Positions 1 to 12,378 of a stretch of 64,000 nucleotides of DNA are shown here, one piece after another. This DNA comes from Melastoma dodecandrum (lineage: Eukaryota; Streptophyta; Magnoliopsida; Myrtales; Melastomataceae). The stretch spans positions 4,253,501 to 4,317,500 of the forward strand of contig JARUPY010000539.1 of NCBI GenBank assembly GCA_029817715.1. The letters are read 5' to 3'. Within the stretch, counting starts at the first letter, position 1; each line of letters starts with the position of its first letter. Under the pieces are notes generated by a model. That model ran no database searches and was not told the origin of the DNA. It worked only from the letters and a program-made list of their open reading frames with translations. Both the position numbers and the translations under genes were made by a program.

Positions 1-589
1 ATCTTAACTTCTCTCCAGGGATCTCGGAGTTTGTTTTCCTTAGAGATTCTCCTAACCTTCTCTTAGGGAGATCATGTGTGGGGCGTGTCCAGATGAGTTG
101 TAGACTTAGCTCACACTCATATTTTAAAAGGGGTTTTAGATTTAAGCTGTTACGGGCTGATATTTTGGCTCAGTCGATGGGCTATAGACTTATCATAGGC
201 CCAAAGTATCTCATAGCGCTAACATGTTGATGCAAGCTGTAGACTTAGCTCAGGCCCGCATCCTATGTTGGGCTTTTCTGGGCTCGTAGACTTAGCATAG
301 GCCCAAGATATTCCATAGTGTCAGCAAGATCACAAAAGATAAATATCGGCGTTTTCCAGCGATCTTTGGACTTTTTTTAGTATCCTCTTTGATTGCTTCC
401 TCGATGTACATGTGCTATGTTAGCAAACCGCGGATTAAGTGCCGTGTAACACGAATTTTAAAGCGTTTTATGGTAAAATATAAATAAATCCTTTTTATTA
501 CTAACGCACTGAGTAACAAACGTCACTTATATTCACGAATCATTTAAATGAAATTACAGAATAGTCCTTAGTGTTTCGTTTTATTTACA
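1..589. other. Intergenic, with a dispersed TAGACTTAGC motif
   Basis: No coding region is supported. The first 330 bases carry the decamer TAGACTTAGC at 101, 240 and 287 and a near copy at 185, usually followed within a few bases by GGCCCA-like sequence. The spacing is irregular, so this is a family of short diverged repeats rather than a tandem array. The rest is AT-rich. Confidence 0.5.
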
Positions 590-605
590 ATGGAAGGACA
601 TGGAA

Positions 606-618
606 TTTCCCGCCAAAA
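606..618 (+). promoter_or_regulatory. E2F-type site upstream of FAS2
   Basis: The string TTTCCCGCCAAAA fits the E2F consensus TTTSSCGC. It lies 122-134 bases upstream of the FAS2 start codon. CAF-1 and other S-phase genes are known E2F targets in plants, so a role in G1/S expression is a reasonable inference. No binding data are available here. Confidence 0.6.
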
Positions 619-739
619 CCCAATAATACTCTCGCCATCCCCATGGACGACTCCCCCCCTCCCCAAATCCACGGTGGTGGTGGTCTTCTTCTTCTTCTTC
701 TTCCCGTTCGTAGAGAGGGGGAGAAGGCGGGGGGTTGAA

Positions 740-3700
740 ATGAAGGGAGGGACGGTTCAGATCAACTGGCACGACACGAAGCCAGTCCTCTCCCTCGACT
801 TCCACCCAAACTCCTCCCTCCTCGCCTCCTCCGGCTCCGACTTCGATATCAAGGTGTCCCGAATTTGCCTTCTCCTCTCCCCAAATGGAATTTTGCGATT
901 AGGGTTTTCTTGAATTAGGGGCAATTTAGGGTTTCCTATCTCGATTCAGTTTGGCGGAGTTTTGGGTTGATTGGGTCTTTCTGTTGAGTCCTTTTTTGTT
1001 GTTAGGGTTTTGCTCGCCTCGATTTGCATCAACAGTGTGTGGCTGATTAAACTGTTAAATGAAAATGCGCCTTTTGTTTTTTCAACTCGATATCATCGCC
1101 CACTGACTAAAAAGTTCTTTACCGTCTTTTCCTCTCTGTTTTTTTCCGGGGTACGTAGCTTTGGCGGATAGTTTGTGATGAGGAGAAGAACGTCCCCGTG
1201 GCTTCCTACCAAAGCAGTCTCTCGTACCACAGTTCATCTGTTAACGTTGTGCGGTTTTCTCCGTCAGGTTAAACTAACTTCTGCTTTCTGCATCGTAATT
1301 GCTACGTTGGATGACGGTCATCCAATTCAGTCTGTGAGGTAGAAAAGTTTCTGGTGAAAGTTCTTCAGTTCTTGTCGAGCAGGCAGGCTGCCTAATTAAT
1401 TTCTTAATGGAGCATGGGGGTGTTTCAGGCTTTCAGCTGGAGGCTCCTATCATGTTTCTTTACCCGTCTTATCGTTTTCTCATTACTATGATATTATTGT
1501 GATTTCTTCTTTAGAGCATCTAGAACTTATGCCATTTCAAAATATGCAGGAGAGTTCCTTGCTTCCGGCGCCGATGGTATGTTCGACATCAGTATCTGTG
1601 GCTTTTTTCCCTGATTTTCTGGCAACAATCATGTCGGCATGGTTGCCCTAAGTTTTTTTCAGCCATACTGATTTCAGACCTTGCAATTCAGGTGGAGAGC
1701 TGATCCTTTGGAAATCACATGTTGTTGAAGCAGGGGAAACATGGAAAGTCCTCAAAACATTATTGTAAGAACTATCCTTCATTGTTTATATCAAGACTTA
1801 CAAAATGCGAATTTCCTTCAGCTATATTATGGTGACATTAGTATTGTTTTCTCCCTGGTTGGCAAGAATTTGATTGAGTTTGACTGTGCTACCCTTTTAA
1901 ATTGTCCATCTCAAATACAGTCCTTCATACTGGACCGGAATGTTCTTTCCCTGCCTGTTTTTTTCGTTATTTGTTGACTAATGGTTTTATTTCGAAAATA
2001 TGGCATACTCGAATGATCTTTAAAAGACATTCCAAAAATTGTCGATACCAGTTGTCAATTTGTCATTGAAAGTGGCCTATTCTTTCTTAAGCTAGATTTC
2101 ACCGGAAGGATGTCTTGGACATGGAATGGTCTAAGGATAGTCGGTTTCTCCTATCAGGATCTGTGGACAATTCCTGCATCATTTGGGATATTAGTAAAGG
2201 TATGGATGTAACTGGCCGTTGATCCTTCAAATTGGAAGTGATTCTTGATGTTCTATCTGTAAATTGTCGGTTTTCAGGGTCTGTTTGTCAGATATTGGAC
2301 GGTCATTTCCATTATGTCCAAGGGGTTGCTTGGGATCCATTGTCCAAGTTTGTTGCCTCAATCAGTTCAGACAGAACTTGTCGAATATATGCCAATAAAG
2401 CCCTTTCTAAAGGAAAAGGAGTAGAGAAGCCCAACTATGTTTGTCAACATGTCATTTGCAAGATGGACCCACAAGGAGATGATGATGGGGTGAGAGTACG
2501 ACTTTTTTTTTGGTAGAAATGGAGTTCGATAGATTAGATTAAGCGTTCGTTACACCATAGGTGTCATGCCATGACAAATCTCCATGCATCAGATCTAACA
2601 CAAAGTCCGGGGGGTTGTGGAAGGTGGTCGAGTCCTCCGTTTGGTGTCGCACCCTTTTTGACAGCTTGTCCGCTACTTTACTAGACCATTGTATTCGTCT
2701 TAAACATATCATTCTTAGCTACATTGCTTCTTACGTCAGGCTGCTAAAAGTAACCTCTTCCATGATGAGACATTACCATCATTTTTCCGGAGGCTTGCAT
2801 GGGCACCAGATGGATCATTTCTCCTTGCACCAGCCGGTGAGTTCTACTTATGTTAGTGACCATTTACTATTCATATCTTCTGTTTGGCTGCCTGGAATAC
2901 TATTCTGAAGCCATGCTCGAGGTCAATATGGCTATATGATTTAGCTCTGTAGACACCGTTTATTATCATGGATTCTATGCCGCTCTTCATGTGGATTTAC
3001 CCTTTATATTCATGAAGAGAAAGGATCCACAAAAATCAGACTTTTCCCTTGTTTAGAAAGAATTCCACCGAGTATTTGTTAAGAAGTTGCTGGGTGCTTC
3101 TGAAGTGATGCACTTGGAAGGTTTGTTTTGAATGGTTTTCTGCTTGCTCCACTCTTTTCGCTGCAGGTTCCTACAGATTGTCATCCAACTCTGAACCTGT
3201 GAACACCACATACATTTTTTCCAGGAGAGATCTCTCAAGGCAAGAGATAAGCTCTTTCTTTTCCATTTCTAAAGCGTCGGTCCTATATGTCACCAAACGT
3301 GTAAGTTTGTAAAATCACCACCAGTTGGCTTTTGGTGCCATGCTATATGTTCTCGCTGCTTCTGCTGTCAGGTTCTTCTTCTTTCCTCTCTTTACAAAGA
3401 ATAGCGTCTTCCTTATGGACATCTAAACGACCCTAGTGAAGTTATATTACCCGGAGGAATATCATCACTTTTCTAACGCATTCGTTCTCTCTGATGATAG
3501 ACCCGCCATCCAATTGCCTGGAGCTAGCAAAGCAGTTGTAGCATGTTGCTTTTGTCCAGTGGTGTTTAGTCTTCGCGGATCAAATCCCGGTATAGCATGC
3601 AGAGTGGTCTTTCAACTAATTGCAAAGATTTCTAGTCGGAGAAAATCTGAAACGTGCTATTTTCTGAGCAGATGGTTTTTTCAAGCTACCTTATCGACTT

Positions 3701-4294
3701 ATATTTGCATTGGCTACGTTGAATTCCTTGTACATCTACGACACAGAAAGTGTCGCCCCTATCGTGATCATGGCAGGAATTCATTATGCATCCATAAGCG
3801 ACATTGCCTGGTAAGTCATCTTAAGATTTATTCGCTCTGTTGGATGGACAACGACCTTACCTTTTTTTCTTTTTGCTAGGCTGATTCCTAATCTCCTATC
3901 AATGCTAGGTCACCAGATGCACGATTTTTAGCACTTTCCTCACAGGATGGATACTGCACTTTGTTGGAATTCGAAAATGAGGAACTGGGGTCTCCTATCA
4001 ACTCTTCAGGTTCACTTGCCTTCTTTGCCTACACTTCTAATTTTCAGTCGTGTTTGAAACATTGCTTTACTAGGTGTCATGTCCTGTTCATTAGAGGAGA
4101 AAATCACAAGCGATGACCCAACAGTGGCAGACGATGACAAACAAGAAGATATGTTGATTGATGCAACCCCGGATTCTACTCCGGAGCCTCAACAGGGAAC
4201 GTCTCAAGAAGTTGATGTAACACCTTCGACAGCAGGGAGTTCTGTTCCAAAGGATCAATCAAGGAGGCGCATCATGCCAACGGCGATCTCATAG
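740..4294 (+). CDS. FAS2: Chromatin assembly factor 1 subunit FAS2 (WD40)
   Basis: FAS2 is the p60-like WD40 subunit of CAF-1, which deposits H3-H4 on newly replicated DNA in the nucleus. The start [20 protein letters not shown] is characteristic of plant FAS2. I join 12 exons: 740-853, 1159-1267, 1550-1576, 1692-1764, 2096-2199, 2278-2489, 2740-2836, 3167-3239, 3501-3589, 3672-3810, 3909-4009, 4074-4294. They total 1359 nt, or 452 aa, with every junction in phase. WD blocks are visible throughout, for example [45 protein letters not shown] and [14 protein letters not shown]. The tail is acidic and ends [11 protein letters not shown] longer upstream start at 590 is unlikely because it adds a low-complexity, non-conserved leader. 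Intron 8 (3240-3500) starts with GC instead of GT. The gene is tail-to-tail with the bHLH gene. Confidence 0.93.
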
Positions 4295-5171
4295 AATAAC
4301 CTATCCATCTCTTGTGTCTACATAGGATCGAGCTTCTTTTTGTTGCCACGAAGTGGGACATAGGTATGTAGTGGAACCGTGGTATACTATTTCACTGCTT
4401 CAGAATCGAAATTGACATTATGCATAGTTTGGTTTGACAGGGTCAATGATGCTTCGAGAGGAGGGGATGCATAGTTGGAAATGGCAAACGGAGATGAAAA
4501 GTGGAGTGGATTACATGACTGCAATGCGTGTTGTGGTCATAATTATCTTTTGTATGTACTTAAAGATCAAGATATAATCCTTACTAGGAACGTTTCTTTT
4601 TGCTTGCTTTCAACTCCCTTGCTTCCTGGCTCATTGACTTATGGACATGGAGTTAAGCCATGTGATGAAGAGTCCTGATTATTTTTCCTTTTGTCTTTCA
4701 TGTTCTATATACTTTGGACTTAATTTTGGCGGCAGGCTGGCCTTGCGGTCCGTCGATCTGAAACTTTATGAGGTTCCGAATGTCTATGCTTCAAAATTTA
4801 CTGTCAGGAAGGGTTGCAAGTAAGCCAAGAAACTCTTTACCCTCTTCAGGTTCTTAAGGATAAAAATGCTTTGAGTATTATAATCTTTGATCATGTAGAT
4901 GTAAGTTATACTCAGAACAGGAAATATGTAATACCAGAAACCAACTTCTTCCCTCTCCTTCACTCACAGTGCAATCAATTTGAATCGTTGCTGAAATTTA
5001 CACACACCTTACTCTTATGATTATATATTATAGGTCATGCGAAACTATACATTAAATTTTTTTATTACAAACCGCCAGAGCTAATAATCTCTTACACACA
5101 TACGAGAATTATGTATGCCCTAAAACGTTTTACGAAAGGACGCTTCCTACCTCATGTGCATGTTTTAGTCG
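4295..5171. other. FAS2 3' UTR and convergent spacer
   Basis: This spacer lies between the FAS2 stop and the 3' end of the convergent bHLH gene. Short open frames exist (for example around 4475-4680) but show no family resemblance and no splice link to FAS2. The first few hundred bases probably hold the FAS2 3' UTR. Confidence 0.45.
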
Positions 5172-5981
5172 CTACGGATCTCCGTTTACCTCGTTGTTGA
5201 AGTATAGGTTGGCTTCTCCTCCGTCATTGCTGCTCCAATTGATGGAATGCTGAGGAACCGGGTGTAATAATTCCATTGAGGAAAACAGACTCGAGGATGC
5301 CGCAGTGGTGGTGCTGGCTGGCGGGATCTGACAGTGATCGCCGAACAGGATTGGGATGCTCGGGATCCGCAGTGGGTGGCCACTGTTTTGGTCTTTCGAG
5401 GGGGACTGCAGCGTCCTGACCAGCCTCTTGAGGAACTTCATGTAATGGATGGCTTCGTCGAGCATGGACGCCGTGTCCATCTTCGTTCCTCCGGGAACGA
5501 GCCTCTGGAGGATCCGCATCTTCTCGCTGATCCTCTCCCTCCGGTGCCGCGCCGCCACGCTCTGCGGCTCATCGCTTATCCTCACGTTGCGCCGCTTCGG
5601 CTTGCGGATCTTCGAAGGGTCAAAGTCGACGGGCTGCATGGCCGCAATCCTGTACATCATTTCCTTCACGGCCCCGAGCTCCTCCTCGGGCTCGTCCTCA
5701 TTCCCAACCTCCTCAAGTTGGTGGAGACCGGCACCGGCAGTGTAATTCACATTGTTGGGCAGCAGGAGGGCTGGGGAAACGATCTCTGTCGAGGACGGGG
5801 GCAGGTGTTGGTGCGAAGATTGAGCAAGGAAGGAAGACTGAAGCGGAGAGGCGCTACCGAGCGGGATCATCATTTGATCACTAAAACCATGAGCATAATC
5901 ACTCTGATATTCCATGCCTAATGGAATATCCCCCCAGGTGTCGTTCATGCTCATCATCTTTCTCCGGTAGAATTCCTCCAT
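5172..5981 (-). CDS. HECATE-like bHLH transcription factor
   Basis: An intronless 269-aa nuclear transcription factor. The bHLH domain is at about residues 136-190: basic region [16 protein letters not shown], then helix 1 to loop [15 protein letters not shown] and helix 2 [18 protein letters not shown]. It is preceded by [20 protein letters not shown], which marks the HECATE/INDEHISCENT clade controlling carpel, style and transmitting-tract development. The glutamate that normally contacts the E-box is Ala (VAAR instead of VAER), as is usual for this atypical subfamily, which acts largely as heterodimers with SPATULA-type partners. An acidic stretch ([10 protein letters not shown], about residues 94-103) precedes the domain. 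HEC3 or IND is the nearest relative I can suggest; HEC1/2 is possible. The start MEEFYRRK is the first Met. Confidence 0.88.
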   Translation of the reverse strand: MEEFYRRKMMSMNDTWGDIPLGMEYQSDYAHGFSDQMMIPLGSASPLQSSFLAQSSHQHLPPSSTEIVSPALLLPNNVNYTAGAGLHQLEEVGNEDEPEEELGAVKEMMYRIAAMQPVDFDPSKIRKPKRRNVRISDEPQSVAARHRRERISEKMRILQRLVPGGTKMDTASMLDEAIHYMKFLKRLVRTLQSPSKDQNSGHPLRIPSIPILFGDHCQIPPASTTTAASSSLFSSMELLHPVPQHSINWSSNDGGEANLYFNNEVNGDP

Positions 5982-8965
5982 TGTTACCCTAAGAAATCAA
6001 CCAAAACCCCTAATTTGTTTTCTGAGAAAAGAAAATGAGAGAACTGCAAGGAACGTTCCATGTTTTAGATTGGAGTTTCTTTTAAAGAGGGTTGGGCTGA
6101 CGACACAATGCACTGGTTCTCTTCTTTTCTTCTTTTCAAGTAAGAAAAACACAAGGAGAGATGAGAAGATGGGGATGGAAATAGGCAAAGGCAAATGGAA
6201 GATTAAGAGATAAAGAGAGATTTGTTTAGGCCTTGTATTTTCTTTTAAAGTTTTAGAGATGCATTATATCAAACTAACGTGCTGTACAGAAGGTATTGAT
6301 CTCAATGTGAGTATGCTTAACTATCGAATTTCTTACGAAATCAACTGTAATACTCAAGAAAAGATCTTCTCATCGTTTTAGAGTTTGATTTCGTTCTTTA
6401 TATACGTTATCAACACTGATCTGTAGCTACCATTTTTTCTGTATAGTTGGTTTCATTCTCTGATTTCTCAATAAGCTTTTCAACACTGATCTTAGTACCC
6501 CGAATCTTTTACCTTTTCCTTCTTGCCCTCGTCGGACCAGGTCTCATCCACCAAGTGACATTTGTGAGCCTTTGAATGTCCAATCCATATATCGTCCATC
6601 ATGATCGAGCGATTAGAGCTCATAATCAGCCATGTTTCTTTCAAATGCACTGTAGGCCCAAAAGGAGTCTATGTCGTCAAAGACGCGTTTCCGTGGCCTC
6701 CACGTCCACGGAACTTCGAAGGGAAAAGGGTCGTTCTCTCTGATATCATCGTAAGTGTTGGCTTTCCCAGATAGTCACGAGGGTTCGACGTTGGTGTGTC
6801 GTCACAGATCTATCAAACTCCCACACGGCTTAAGCCTCTTTCAACAAACTATCCCGTACCCCTTTTACTAGCCTTTCACAACAACAATTAGAGGGTTTTA
6901 GTGGTGATACGTGACGTATACATTCGCTCCCTAATAGGTTTAAGCTTGAAAACGAACGAGAAACTTGTCAACAGGATGAAGAGATGGACTAGGGTTTCGT
7001 TAAAAGAGACAAACATTCTCCAAAGCAGGAAGAAGCGTTCCGAACGATTAATATTTACAATAACTAGAATCAGTTATCTTCATAATTGAAGGAGGACTAC
7101 AAAACAGCAAACATGATTCTAATTCAATGTATCACATTTACTACAACGATAATTTGCTTACAGTTCTGTGCGACACGCCCCCATACATACTAAAAACCCT
7201 ACTTGGAGTTCTTTTTCTATTTTTTTGCGTGTTTGCGATGTGAAAATGAAAAGTTGGGATGTTGAAGGGTTCATGAAATTCAAAGCCCCCATCACCACCA
7301 CCACCTCGGAGTCAGGATTCTTCGCAATAGCGACGTTATCCCCCCTCCTTCCTTTTCCTGCCGGCGACATATCATGAATACGACATGCAAACAAAACAGC
7401 CGAACGGCATGAGTTTTGCATGAAATGGTCACCTGGGAGAATCCATCCACGCGAAATCATTGCTCTTGTTGGGATATTCATTTTCTTTTCTCTGTTATGA
7501 AAATGGGATTGAGATGAGGTTTGGTTTTTGGATGAAGGGAGGAAAAGAGGGATGAGAAGAGAGGGAGTACGGGCAATGGCTTTGGTCGGACCCAAAAGTG
7601 GTTGTTTGGAAAGCAACCCCCACCTCCTCTCATCTCATCTCACCATCAATTGCTAGGCTTCCTCTTTTTTTTTTCCAAACATTGGGAATCATAACCCCCC
7701 CGCTCTTATGAATCTCTTCCTCATTCATTTTGTATGTACATGGTTTTAGTTCACCTCCAGCTCTTGGTGCCTCCAAGCATAGTTGTGTGGCGAAGCAAGT
7801 TACACGTTATAACTGCTGAAAATAAAAATATATAGTATGTTACGCTTTCACCTAACAGATCGAGCTTTCTGGATTAACGTGCGAGTTGGGAGAGAACTTT
7901 GAAAGTAGGGGGTGAGGACTTGCCTTGGCGGGGGTTCCATATCTACGCATGGCTAGATAATAAGTCCTCGATGGGGATTCTGTCCATTTCGTCATAGAGA
8001 TGATTATCAATCTCCCAGGTCAGTCCCCGAGTGCTCGACCGCCTTCAACTGAGCTGAATCGAGATAAGTCAAGCAAGTCCTTCTGACTCGGTTTTCTTGA
8101 AGTGTCCGAAGGAATTTCTGCTCCCATATGAAGAGCCATTCTATTTACGGGTACGAAAGATTGGGCTGATGAATTAATTTCCCCCCTCCCCCATCCAAAT
8201 TAAAGCCCGTTAGTGTTAATGGGTCCGAAGCCCATGATCTTCGTTACCACAAAGAACAGGCCCTATTTTGGGCCCATTTCAGACTTCTAACTTTTTCAAT
8301 TTTAAAACCAAACAAACAATCGGAAATGTAGTGCTATTGCGGTCCACATGATCTAAGTTATTAGATTTATCCTCGTGAAAAATTTTAAAAGATAAATATA
8401 ACTAATTTTAGGTATGACATGCTTATACTTTTTATCAATCGTCATTGGTATTGTTATTATATGTGGACTGTGAAGCCTCACTCATTCCCACCGCCCCATT
8501 CTCTTCTTCCCAACGAACGAGACAAGACAAAAAGACCCACAAGACACCCCCCCTTGTCCCTGTCCACACTAATTAAATCCATTCGTTTTATCCATTGTCG
8601 GGACATGACACGAGAGGAGGAAAAGGCTACGAATGCCCCTCCTCCCCCCGGGAAGAATGAGAGAATGTCCCAAAAGTTCATTACGTGGCAGTTCGGTGTT
8701 GGGAAAGAATGGGCAACTCACTGTTGCTCGTAACCTCCTCTTTCTTCCTCCCTTCTACGTTACGAGTCCCACTTATTAAAATGAATTTAATAAAAATGAT
8801 CAAACATCACGACCCCGTGACACCCAAAGAGGCTTCTACCTTTCTCGTGAACCCCCCAACCCACCACTCGAATATCACCTGCGACGACAACTTACTAAAA
8901 CCGCACCAATGAGCGATCATCCCTTCCCCTTAACAATTCCAGAACCCACTTCACTCCCTCAACCC
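5982..8965. other. Long intergenic region between bHLH and pectinesterase genes
   Basis: About 3 kb without a gene I can support. The first 250 bases are probably the bHLH 5' UTR and promoter. At 7158-7616 (-) there is a 152-codon open frame with no recognisable domain and plain composition. Around 8220-8280 there are GGCCCA/TGGGCC motifs. The last few hundred bases should contain the pectinesterase promoter. Confidence 0.45.
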
Positions 8966-10644
8966 ATGGCTGCTGCTGTCCCCTTCCTCTTCTTCTCCAT
9001 CTTCTTCCTCTCCCTCCACTTCTCTTCTTCTTCTTCTTTTACTTCTTCCTCCTCCCCATGCCGCGCCACCCGTTTCCCTAACCTCTGCTCACCTCCCTCC
9101 AACTCCTCCTCCGCCCCTGACCTCATCGCCTCCACCATCTCCCTCTCTTCCCTTAATCTCCACCGCGCCCAGGAGATGGTCACCTCCATTCTCCATTCCT
9201 CCTCCGGTAATCCTAACCGTACGACTGCCGCCATGACCTGCCTTGAGGTCCTCGACAACTCCGATTATAGGACTGGGATGGCTGCCGAGGCTTTGCGTCG
9301 CGGGGGCCCTGTGACTATCAAGGACGTCAGGGCCTGGCTGAGCGCCGCGCTGGTGTATCAGTATGCGTGTTGGTCAGGGCTCAAGTATGTTAATGATACG
9401 GCCATGGTGAACGAGACCATGGCGTTCCTTAACACGCTGACCATGATCACGAGCAATGCGTTGAGTATGGTGATGAGTTACGACCTGTATGGGAATGATA
9501 TGTCCATGTGGAAGCCACCTGCGACTGAGCGGGCTGGGTTCTGGGAAGATGGGGTTTCAGGTTCTTCTGGGTCGAGTTCCCAGGGCGGCGTCCCGACGGG
9601 GTTGACGCCTGATGTCGTGGTATGCAAGGATGGAGGCGGCGGATGTTATACAACGATCCAGGAGGCCGTTGATGCTGCCCCGGACAATCTCGCGGCAGGA
9701 AAGAAGTTTGTGGTGAAGATTAACGAAGGGGTGTATGAGGAGATTGTGCGGGTCCCCCGGGAGAAGAAAAACGTTGTGTTCTTAGGCGACGGGATCGGCA
9801 GAACTGTCATTACGGGGTCGTTAAACGCCGGCCAGGTTGGAGTCACGACCTACACCTCTGCCACAGTCGGTAAGCCAACTCTTCAACACCAGCCGTATAG
9901 AGAACTCAAGAAAGATCCTGTCATAAGCTGAAGTATGAGCAGGAATATGGTTTTGCAGGTGTTCTCGGAGATGGGTTTATGGCAAGCGGAATTACAATTC
10001 AAAACACGGCTGGCCCCGATGCGCACCAAGCGGTGGCCTTCCGATCGGACAGCGACCTCTCCATGCTTGAGAACTGTGAGCTCCTTGGAAACCAGGACAC
10101 CCTCTATGCCGACACCCTTCGCCAATACTACAAGTCTTGCCGGATCGAGGGCAACGTCGACTTCATCTTCGGCATGTCAGCTTCGTTCTTTGAGAACTGT
10201 ACAGTCCTCATTCGGCCACGGCAGCTAAAACCCGAGAAAGGCGAGAATAACGCCATCACGGCCCACGGGAGGACCGATCCAGCCATGACGACTGGGTTTG
10301 TGTTCCAAAACTGCTTGATCAACGGCACCGATGACTACATGGCTTTGTACAAAAGCAAACCCCAGGTGCATAAGAACTATTTAGGCAGGCCATGGAAGGA
10401 GTACTCAAGGACCGTCTTCATTGGATGCATCCTTGAGTCAATTATCACGCCCCAAGGCTGGATGCCTTGGAATGGTGCCTTCGCACTGAAGACTCTGTAC
10501 TATGGGGAGTTTGGGAATTCGGGTCCCGGGTCCGATATGTCGGGTAGAGTAAAATGGAGTAGCCGGATTCCGGCCGAGCACGCGAACGCGTACTCCATCC
10601 AGAACTTCATCCAAGGGGATGAGTGGATTCCGACCTCGGCCTGA
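8966..10644 (+). CDS. Pectinesterase/pectinesterase inhibitor (group II PME)
   Basis: A cell-wall enzyme that demethylesterifies homogalacturonan. Two exons, 8966-9869 and 9959-10644, join in phase to 1590 nt (529 aa). The chosen start, [20 protein letters not shown], opens directly with a signal peptide; an upstream in-frame ATG at 8909 would put 19 polar residues before it. The inhibitor-like pro-domain is at about residues 30-185, with Cys in [12 protein letters not shown] and the [12 protein letters not shown] region. The pectinesterase domain is at about 210-520. Hallmarks in order are the [15 protein letters not shown] block, [16 protein letters not shown] with the catalytic Asp, and [14 protein letters not shown] with the substrate-binding Arg and Trp. 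It resembles the PME51 branch, but that assignment is from memory. It converges on the L17 gene. Confidence 0.92.
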
Positions 10645-11176
10645 TTTGGCCGGCTACAAAGATAATCATGATATTTTGCAGGACTCGGGAACCATGCTAA
10701 AAAAACTACATACTTTAGTGGAACTAAATTTGGTGTTACCACCTAACATGGAAATTCCAGAAGTGAGGACCGCACTGCCATAGAGGCAACTTGCTCGATT
10801 CCACTACAGAAAAGGTTTGCCCCACTAAATGTTTGGCCAGGCGATTATATTTATATATGCCCGCAACTACACCATTAACCCCAGGCTCGACTTCAGCAAG
10901 AAATGTGGACATCCCAATATAACTCATTATGGAAATACTTCTCATGGACATTGAAAAAGGATGCAACAAGCTGAATTTCCTTTCCCTTTCCTCCTTGTAA
11001 AAAGTGGCAGGACAACGTGTGATCGCCCCATACTTGTAAAATACAATCACTCGCCCCATACCTGCACGTTATTTGTCACCGGAGCCAACTGGATAGCAGT
11101 TTGCGGGCAAGATCACCCAGGGAGAATCCCTGGGGTCCTATGCAAACACAATCAACCACCTCTTGAAAAGCCTGAA
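10645..11176. other. Convergent 3' spacer
   Basis: This stretch separates the pectinesterase stop from the L17 stop. It must hold both 3' UTRs. I see no other feature in it. Confidence 0.4.
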
Positions 11177-12201
11177 TCAGGGGGTATCCTCCCCGCTGGA
11201 AGTCCTATGTTCTTTTGGAGACGCAAATTGTGTGCTGAGCTTGGATTTAGTCCACGGATCGAGAGGGGCTCTCTGTGGTGGTTGAGGGGCGGGTGGTTTC
11301 GACTGTCTGAGTTCATTTTCTCTGTCAATGAATCTGCGAGGACAATGTGAATCAATCACCAAGCAAAGAAGGAACACGTGGTATTCTTCGAAAGCAGCAG
11401 ACAAAATTAGATTTAAGGAAAAAATAGAGCAAAACAGGACTCTCAAACTATTGTAAAAAAGCAGGGGATTAAGCTATTACTCGATATAAGCCATGGGTGC
11501 AGCATCACCAACTCGTATACGTGTTCTCAGCAGTCTCGTGTATCCGCCTGCTCTGTCCCTGCAAAAGAGGATACCCAATCATGCAATGTCGGCGCCAAAC
11601 AGCCTAGTCACAATACTGGAAAACTTAATAAAAAAACAGTTAGATTCCTCAATTACTTGTATCTATAGGCCAATTCCGTGAACAGTTTGTGAAGTACGTC
11701 GTCCCCACGGACAAATGCCGCCGCACGCCTGGCAGACGATAGTGTACCCTGCAACATCAGAACAGATGATCGGATCACATCACCTGAATTCAGACTGTCG
11801 GGGGTAAGTTATCCGAGCAAATCAGAACAGAAACACCCAGGAATCTCTCTCAGAATATCAAAGTACCTCCTTCCCGAGCTGCACCATATTATCGGCCAGC
11901 CTCCTAACCTCCTTCGCCTAAATCAAACATCCGTTTCACCAACCAATCGTCCGTAATCAACAAACGACGACACAGAATGAATCCATCACATCCCTCGCGC
12001 ATTACCTTAGCGACCGTCGTCTCAATCCTCTCGTGCTTCACCAGCTGCGACACCATCGTCCTGAACACCAAAAAAATAAAAACGAAAAATCAGCCGCCGG
12101 AGATCGCAGAATCGCGGAGAGAGGGGGGGAGGCGGGGGACGAGACCTGAGCATGGACATCCGGTGGGCGGCGTGCCGACCGAGCTTCCTGAACTTCGTCA
12201 T
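11177..12201 (-). CDS. Ribosomal protein bL17 family (probably mitochondrial)
   Basis: A nuclear gene for a bacterial-type large-subunit protein L17. Six exons on the minus strand: 12201-12146, 12060-12006, 11917-11867, 11748-11657, 11558-11481, 11333-11177. The total is 489 nt (162 aa), all in phase. The start [19 protein letters not shown], followed by [35 protein letters not shown] and RDDVLHK-type text, is the L17 core. The C-terminal extension [20 protein letters not shown] is typical of the plant organellar copies. The missing long plastid transit peptide favours mitochondria; this is an inference. The start is set by the conserved MTKFRKLG; the upstream in-frame Met (MRFAVPSAARD) is not conserved. 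A telo-box and TGGGCC motifs lie upstream. Confidence 0.9.
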
Positions 12202-12321
12202 CCCACACTCTTCCCGGTCCCTCGCAGCAGAAGGGACGGCAAAACGCACGCCGAGGCCGGTCGAGAGGAGAAGATCAGGAAAAGGAAGCTTCGGAGGAGC
12301 TCAACACTGGCGGAGGTTCCG

Positions 12322-12378
12322 TTAGGGTTTATCTCAGCCCGGGGTTTTACCTCGGCCCAATTATAATCTTACTGGGCC
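12322..12378 (-). promoter_or_regulatory. Telo-box and site II motifs of the L17 promoter
   Basis: The telo-box core TTAGGGTTT lies at 12322-12330. GGCCCA at 12354-12359 and TGGGCC at 12373-12378 are site II-type elements. This pairing is well known from plant promoters of ribosomal-protein and other growth-linked genes. The motifs sit 120-180 bases upstream of the L17 start codon, which fits that role. Confidence 0.55.

Noticed and set aside
590..739. Longer FAS2 N-terminus from the ATG at 590
   Set aside because: The extension is low complexity (poly-Phe from a CTT run) and overlaps the E2F site; the conserved protein starts at 740.
5334..5921. 195-codon plus-strand open frame opposite the bHLH gene
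   Set aside because: It is the mirror of a GC-rich coding exon; the minus strand carries the conserved bHLH domain.
7158..7616. 152-codon minus-strand open frame
   Set aside because: No domain, no signal of conservation and plain composition; kept only as a remark under the intergenic region.
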